This document shows positions 6,993 to 9,173 of a stretch of DNA of 9,173 nucleotides, one piece after another. This DNA comes from Spirochaetales bacterium (GTDB taxonomy: Bacteria; Spirochaetota; Spirochaetia; SZUA-6), in assembly GCA_003233545.1 (NCBI GenBank), contig QILZ01000375.1:1-9173 (forward strand), written 5' to 3'. Below the pieces are notes generated by a model. It saw only the letters and a list, made by a program, of their open reading frames with translations, was not told the DNA's origin and searched no databases. Within the stretch, counting starts at the first letter, position 1. Each line of letters begins with the position of its first letter. A program made the translations under genes and the position numbers.

Positions 6993-7080
6993 CGGAGAGA
7001 GCGGGATTCGAACCCGCGGTACCCTGTTGGGGTACACACGCTTTCCAAGCGTGCACCTTCGGCCGCTCGGTCATCTCTCC
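6993..7080 (-). tRNA. tRNA-Ser(GGA)
   Basis: An 88-nt class II tRNA. Acceptor GGAGAGA pairs with TCTCTCC, the anticodon stem CACGC/GCGTG closes the loop TTGGAAA (anticodon GGA, codons UCC and UCU), the long variable arm has TACCC/GGGTA, and the T-loop contains TTCGAAT. The discriminator is G and CCA is not encoded. Its 3' end is only 4 nt from the outermost pair of the SRP RNA. Confidence 0.96.
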
Positions 7081-7112
7081 AAAGTCCCTCTTCTTTAAGA
7101 AAATATTTTTAA

Positions 7113-7201
7113 CGGAGAGAGTGGGATTCGAACCCACGGAGCTAAAAGATTAGCTCAACGGATTTCGAGTCCGCCCGATTCAACCGCTCTCGCATCTCTC
7201 C
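7113..7201 (-). tRNA. tRNA-Ser(CGA)
   Basis: An 89-nt class II tRNA with acceptor GGAGAGA/TCTCTCC, anticodon stem GCGGA/TCCGT, loop CTCGAAA (anticodon CGA, codon UCG) and variable arm GAGCTAA/TTAGCTC. G discriminator, no encoded CCA. The 5' half outside the anticodon arm and the T arm are nearly identical to tRNA-Ser(GCT) at 7291-7378. Confidence 0.96.
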
Positions 7202-7209
7202 ATTTTTAA

Positions 7210-7283
7210 CGTGCCCAAGAGGATTCGAACCTCCGGCCTTTAGATCCGCAATCTAACGCTCTATCCAGCTGAGCTATGGGCAC
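7210..7283 (-). tRNA. tRNA-Arg(GCG)
   Basis: A 74-nt class I tRNA. Acceptor GTGCCCA pairs with TGGGCAC, the anticodon stem TTAGA/TCTAA closes the loop TTGCGGA (anticodon GCG), and the D-loop AGCTGGATA carries the A20 identity base used by ArgRS. C35 is the other main arginine determinant. No CCA is encoded. A GCG anticodon reads CGC and CGU; most bacteria use ACG (inosine) for this box, so this is unusual. Confidence 0.94.
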
Positions 7284-7290
7284 TTAAGTA

Positions 7291-7378
<88 letters not shown>

Positions 7379-7410
7379 AGAAATATTACTCCGTTTGTCA
7401 AATACCAAAA

Positions 7411-7422
7411 ACACTTAAGTGT
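7411..7422. repeat. 12-bp perfect palindrome in tRNA spacer
   Basis: ACACTTAAGTGT is its own reverse complement and sits in the 49-nt spacer between tRNA-Ser(TGA) and tRNA-Ser(GCT). On the transcribed strand it is followed by a short T run. The stem is too short for a confident terminator. The core ACTTAAGT recurs in the next spacer at 7282-7289. Confidence 0.5.
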
Positions 7423-7427
7423 AGGAA

Positions 7428-7512
<85 letters not shown>

Positions 7513-7576
7513 TTCTGTGGTCCCGCCGGATAAAATCCGCTTCGACCTTTTTTTCTGAATTGTTAAAACGATATAA

Positions 7577-7605
7577 ACTATACTAACGTAAACCCTGTTT
7601 GTCAA
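7577..7605 (-). promoter_or_regulatory. Promoter of the tRNA-SRP-dnaX unit (sigma70-type)
   Basis: On the minus strand a perfect TTGACA (7605-7600) is followed after exactly 17 nt by TATAGT (7582-7577). The expected start is near 7570, giving a leader of about 58 nt before tRNA-Ser(TGA). That leader holds a small hairpin, CGGAT/ATCCG with a 3-nt loop (7539-7527). The -35 is embedded in an inverted repeat, GTTTG/CAAAC (7610-7597). No other promoter this good is visible before recR, so it may drive the whole unit. Confidence 0.75.
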
Positions 7606-7651
7606 CAAACCTTTGTATGTTCATTCGATAGATCAAAGGGGTTAATCCCGG

Positions 7652-8839
7652 CTACTTTACAAAAATGACAAAGAAAAACAGACTGATTACCACGGTTAAA
7701 CCGGATAATCCCATCATCCATCTAACGCCGAGCGCTCCGATAATTATCGATGCCAGAAAAGTTCCCATTGCCGCACCTAACGTGAATACAAGCTGGTTTA
7801 AATTCTGATATGTAGCTTTTAAGTCGGTATGTGCCCTGCTGTCGAGATAGTAAACCCATGCGGCATATTGTAACGGGAATGCTATTCCGTGAAGGCTCTG
7901 GATAAGAATAAAAGTCACAGGCCCGGCCTTTGTTCCTATAATGGTAAACAGAAGGAGTTTTATACTTAAGATAATTACGCCTGCAATTATCAATGTTCTA
8001 TAGCCTAAACGCGGCAGAAGTTTTTTTGTGTTAAGCAGAATAAAAACTTCCGGGATTGCGGCCAGACCGAAGGCCAAGCCTATCACCTGTGTCTTAACAT
8101 GCAATGCATTCATAAAAACACCTGTGAACATAAAAGAGCCGTTCATTCCGATGGAAAGTATAAAAACATATATAAAGAGAAGCTGAACAGGTTTATCCTC
8201 TGCAAGTAGTTTTAAAGGAATTTTAACAGGCTTTATTTCTTGTTTTATTCCCCGGGAACCGACTATTGCTAATATGGTAAAGCCTATAATTGCGCTTATG
8301 TAAATAGAAGTTATCATCTCTGTTTTTGCTATAATAAAGCCGGCTAAAGAAGCTGATAAAATCCAGCCGATGGAACCGAAAAGCCGAACCTGTCCGTATC
8401 TGTATGTATTGTTGTACCGTACCGTAAGCAGGCGCAGCGCTTCCGTATCGAGTAAGGGTATTATGGGTTTCGAAAAAAATCCCAGAATCAGAGCCCCGGG
8501 CAGGATAAAGAGGAGTTTAATGGAAAAGGTCGTATTCTGTAAAAAGGGCAAACCTGGTACCGAGGAAAGGATCGCGCCTAAAACTGCCGATATACCAAGG
8601 AAGGTTATAAGCCTGTTATGAATCTTAAATTTATCGGCAAGTAATCCTGCGATAGGCGGAGATGCTATTCCTACAATCGACTGAAGAAATAGAATAGTCC
8701 CCAGTATGGAAAAATTCACTATTCCGTCGGAGGAGGTAAAAACCTTCTCATAGTAGAGGCTGTAAAAGGGGAACAGAGAGCCTATTGACCAGAAAAAAAT
8801 AAACTGAAGCAGGGAAATTCGTGCTATCTGTTTTTTCAC
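7652..8839 (-). CDS. MFS transporter, MFS_1-like / nucleoside-H+ symporter type
   Basis: A very hydrophobic 395-residue protein (from GTG 8839) with about 12 predicted membrane helices, acting in the inner membrane as a proton-coupled permease. Family marks are a motif-A-like loop SPPIAGLLADKF (about 61-72), PLLDTEALRL (129-138) and YGQVRLFGSIGWI (148-160), the signature of the LacY / HcaT / nucleoside-permease branch, plus LHGIAFPLQYAAWVYYLD in helix 10. The substrate cannot be read from sequence. An in-frame ATG at 8950 would add 37 residues unlike family N-termini and would leave little room for divergent promoters, so I prefer GTG 8839 followed by KKQIARISLLQF. No Shine-Dalgarno sequence precedes either start. 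The gene is followed after 46 nt by the tRNA promoter, with no clear terminator. Confidence 0.87.
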   Translation of the reverse strand: MKKQIARISLLQFIFFWSIGSLFPFYSLYYEKVFTSSDGIVNFSILGTILFLQSIVGIASPPIAGLLADKFKIHNRLITFLGISAVLGAILSSVPGLPFLQNTTFSIKLLFILPGALILGFFSKPIIPLLDTEALRLLTVRYNNTYRYGQVRLFGSIGWILSASLAGFIIAKTEMITSIYISAIIGFTILAIVGSRGIKQEIKPVKIPLKLLAEDKPVQLLFIYVFILSIGMNGSFMFTGVFMNALHVKTQVIGLAFGLAAIPEVFILLNTKKLLPRLGYRTLIIAGVIILSIKLLLFTIIGTKAGPVTFILIQSLHGIAFPLQYAAWVYYLDSRAHTDLKATYQNLNQLVFTLGAAMGTFLASIIIGALGVRWMMGLSGLTVVISLFFFVIFVK

Positions 8840-8845
8840 GGTCGG

Positions 8846-8869
8846 ATTATACAGTACAACAGGATTATA
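8846..8869 (-). promoter_or_regulatory. Two tandem -10-like TATAAT boxes before the MFS gene
   Basis: Two perfect TATAAT hexamers lie on the minus strand at 8869-8864 and 8851-8846, 18 nt apart, each followed by CC. The nearer one would put +1 exactly at the G of the GTG start (8839). Neither has a good -35: TTGCGG at 8893-8888 with an 18-nt spacer for the distal box is the best. They may also be chance codons if translation starts at 8950. Confidence 0.33.
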
Positions 8870-9005
8870 AGCTACAGGGCTTTTGATCCGCAAAGGGTTC
8901 TTGACAAAAAGGCACCGATAAACCACAGTACATTTTATAATTCGTCCCATTCTGATGGTTCGTATACAATTAACAATTTAAGAAGAGAAAAGTGAGGCTG
9001 TTACT

Positions 9006-9173
9006 ATGTCAGAATTAGAAATTTTCGAGAAACTTCCCTTTGGCGGTATGAACCTTCGTGAAATGGTGTTAAGCATGGAGAAAAAAGGAAAATCTACTGC
9101 TGTGGATGTTTTAAAGAAGCAAATAGCGGAATTAAAGAGTTTCGGCATTAAGCTTCCCGAAGATCATGTAGTG
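9006..9173 (+). CDS. Hypothetical protein, 5' end only
   Basis: I do not recognise this gene. Fifty-six codons are visible from ATG 9006, preceded by GTGAGG with GAGG about 8 nt upstream, a good ribosome-binding site; the frame is open to the window edge. The residues are rich in Lys, Glu and Leu, with a predicted amphipathic helix from about residue 16 to 45 (NLREMVLSMEKK... then VLKKQIAELKSFG). There is no signal peptide or membrane segment. A TACAAT at 8965-8970 could be its -10 box but lacks a convincing -35. It is divergent from the MFS gene. Full length and function are unknown. Confidence 0.75.
   Translation, partial: MSELEIFEKLPFGGMNLREMVLSMEKKGKSTAVDVLKKQIAELKSFGIKLPEDHVV

Noticed and set aside
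6853..7137. Open reading frame extending dnaX upstream by 95 codons
   Set aside because: It runs through the SRP RNA, tRNA-Ser(GGA) and into tRNA-Ser(CGA); the DnaX family N-terminus begins at ATG 6852.
8901..8906. Perfect TTGACA on the plus strand as a promoter for the gene at 9006
   Set aside because: No -10-like hexamer lies 16-18 nt downstream; the nearest TATAAT (8936-8941) is 29 nt away.
8840..8950. ATG at 8950 as the MFS start
   Set aside because: It adds 37 residues unlike MFS N-termini, has no Shine-Dalgarno sequence, and leaves only 55 bp to the divergent gene. It is not fully excluded.

Overview
The window looks like ordinary bacterial chromosome of moderate GC content. It is dense with housekeeping genes and shows no insertion sequence, phage gene or CRISPR array. 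A spirochaete (Spirochaetota) is my leading guess for the source, from the general look of the Gat and DnaX proteins, but the sequence alone does not prove it. The tRNA-Ser / SRP RNA / dnaX / ybaB / recR order is also known from Firmicutes such as Bacillus subtilis.

Layout. (1) Positions 1-2566, minus strand: the gatC-gatA-gatB operon for the tRNA-dependent amidotransferase, with gatB cut off by the window edge. Its apparent promoter lies so close to the gatC start codon that the message may be leaderless. (2) Positions 2803-4224, plus strand: a divergent single gene for a trehalase / GH63-like (MGH1-like) (alpha/alpha)6-barrel glycosidase whose catalytic-acid motif looks altered. (3) Positions 4301-7605, minus strand: an information-processing unit read from one strong sigma70-type promoter at about 7577-7605. 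In transcription order it holds tRNA-Ser(UGA), tRNA-Ser(GCU), tRNA-Arg(GCG), tRNA-Ser(CGA), tRNA-Ser(GGA), the small SRP RNA, dnaX, ybaB (ebfC) and recR. (4) Positions 7652-8839, minus strand: a 12-helix MFS permease. (5) Positions 9006-9173, plus strand: the first 56 codons of an unrecognised gene.

The genes share an information-processing theme. GatCAB makes Gln-tRNA(Gln) and/or Asn-tRNA(Asn). The tRNA cluster supplies all four serine isoacceptors, enough to read all six serine codons. SRP RNA serves membrane targeting. DnaX is the clamp-loader subunit, and YbaB and RecR are DNA-binding and recombination-repair proteins. The most unusual points are the compact tRNA-SRP-dnaX junctions (4 nt on one side, and a ribosome-binding site inside the SRP RNA closing stem on the other), an Arg tRNA with a GCG anticodon, possible leaderless starts, and the altered active site of the glycosidase. 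I see no clearly new multi-gene system. No gene-free stretch exceeds 300 bases.
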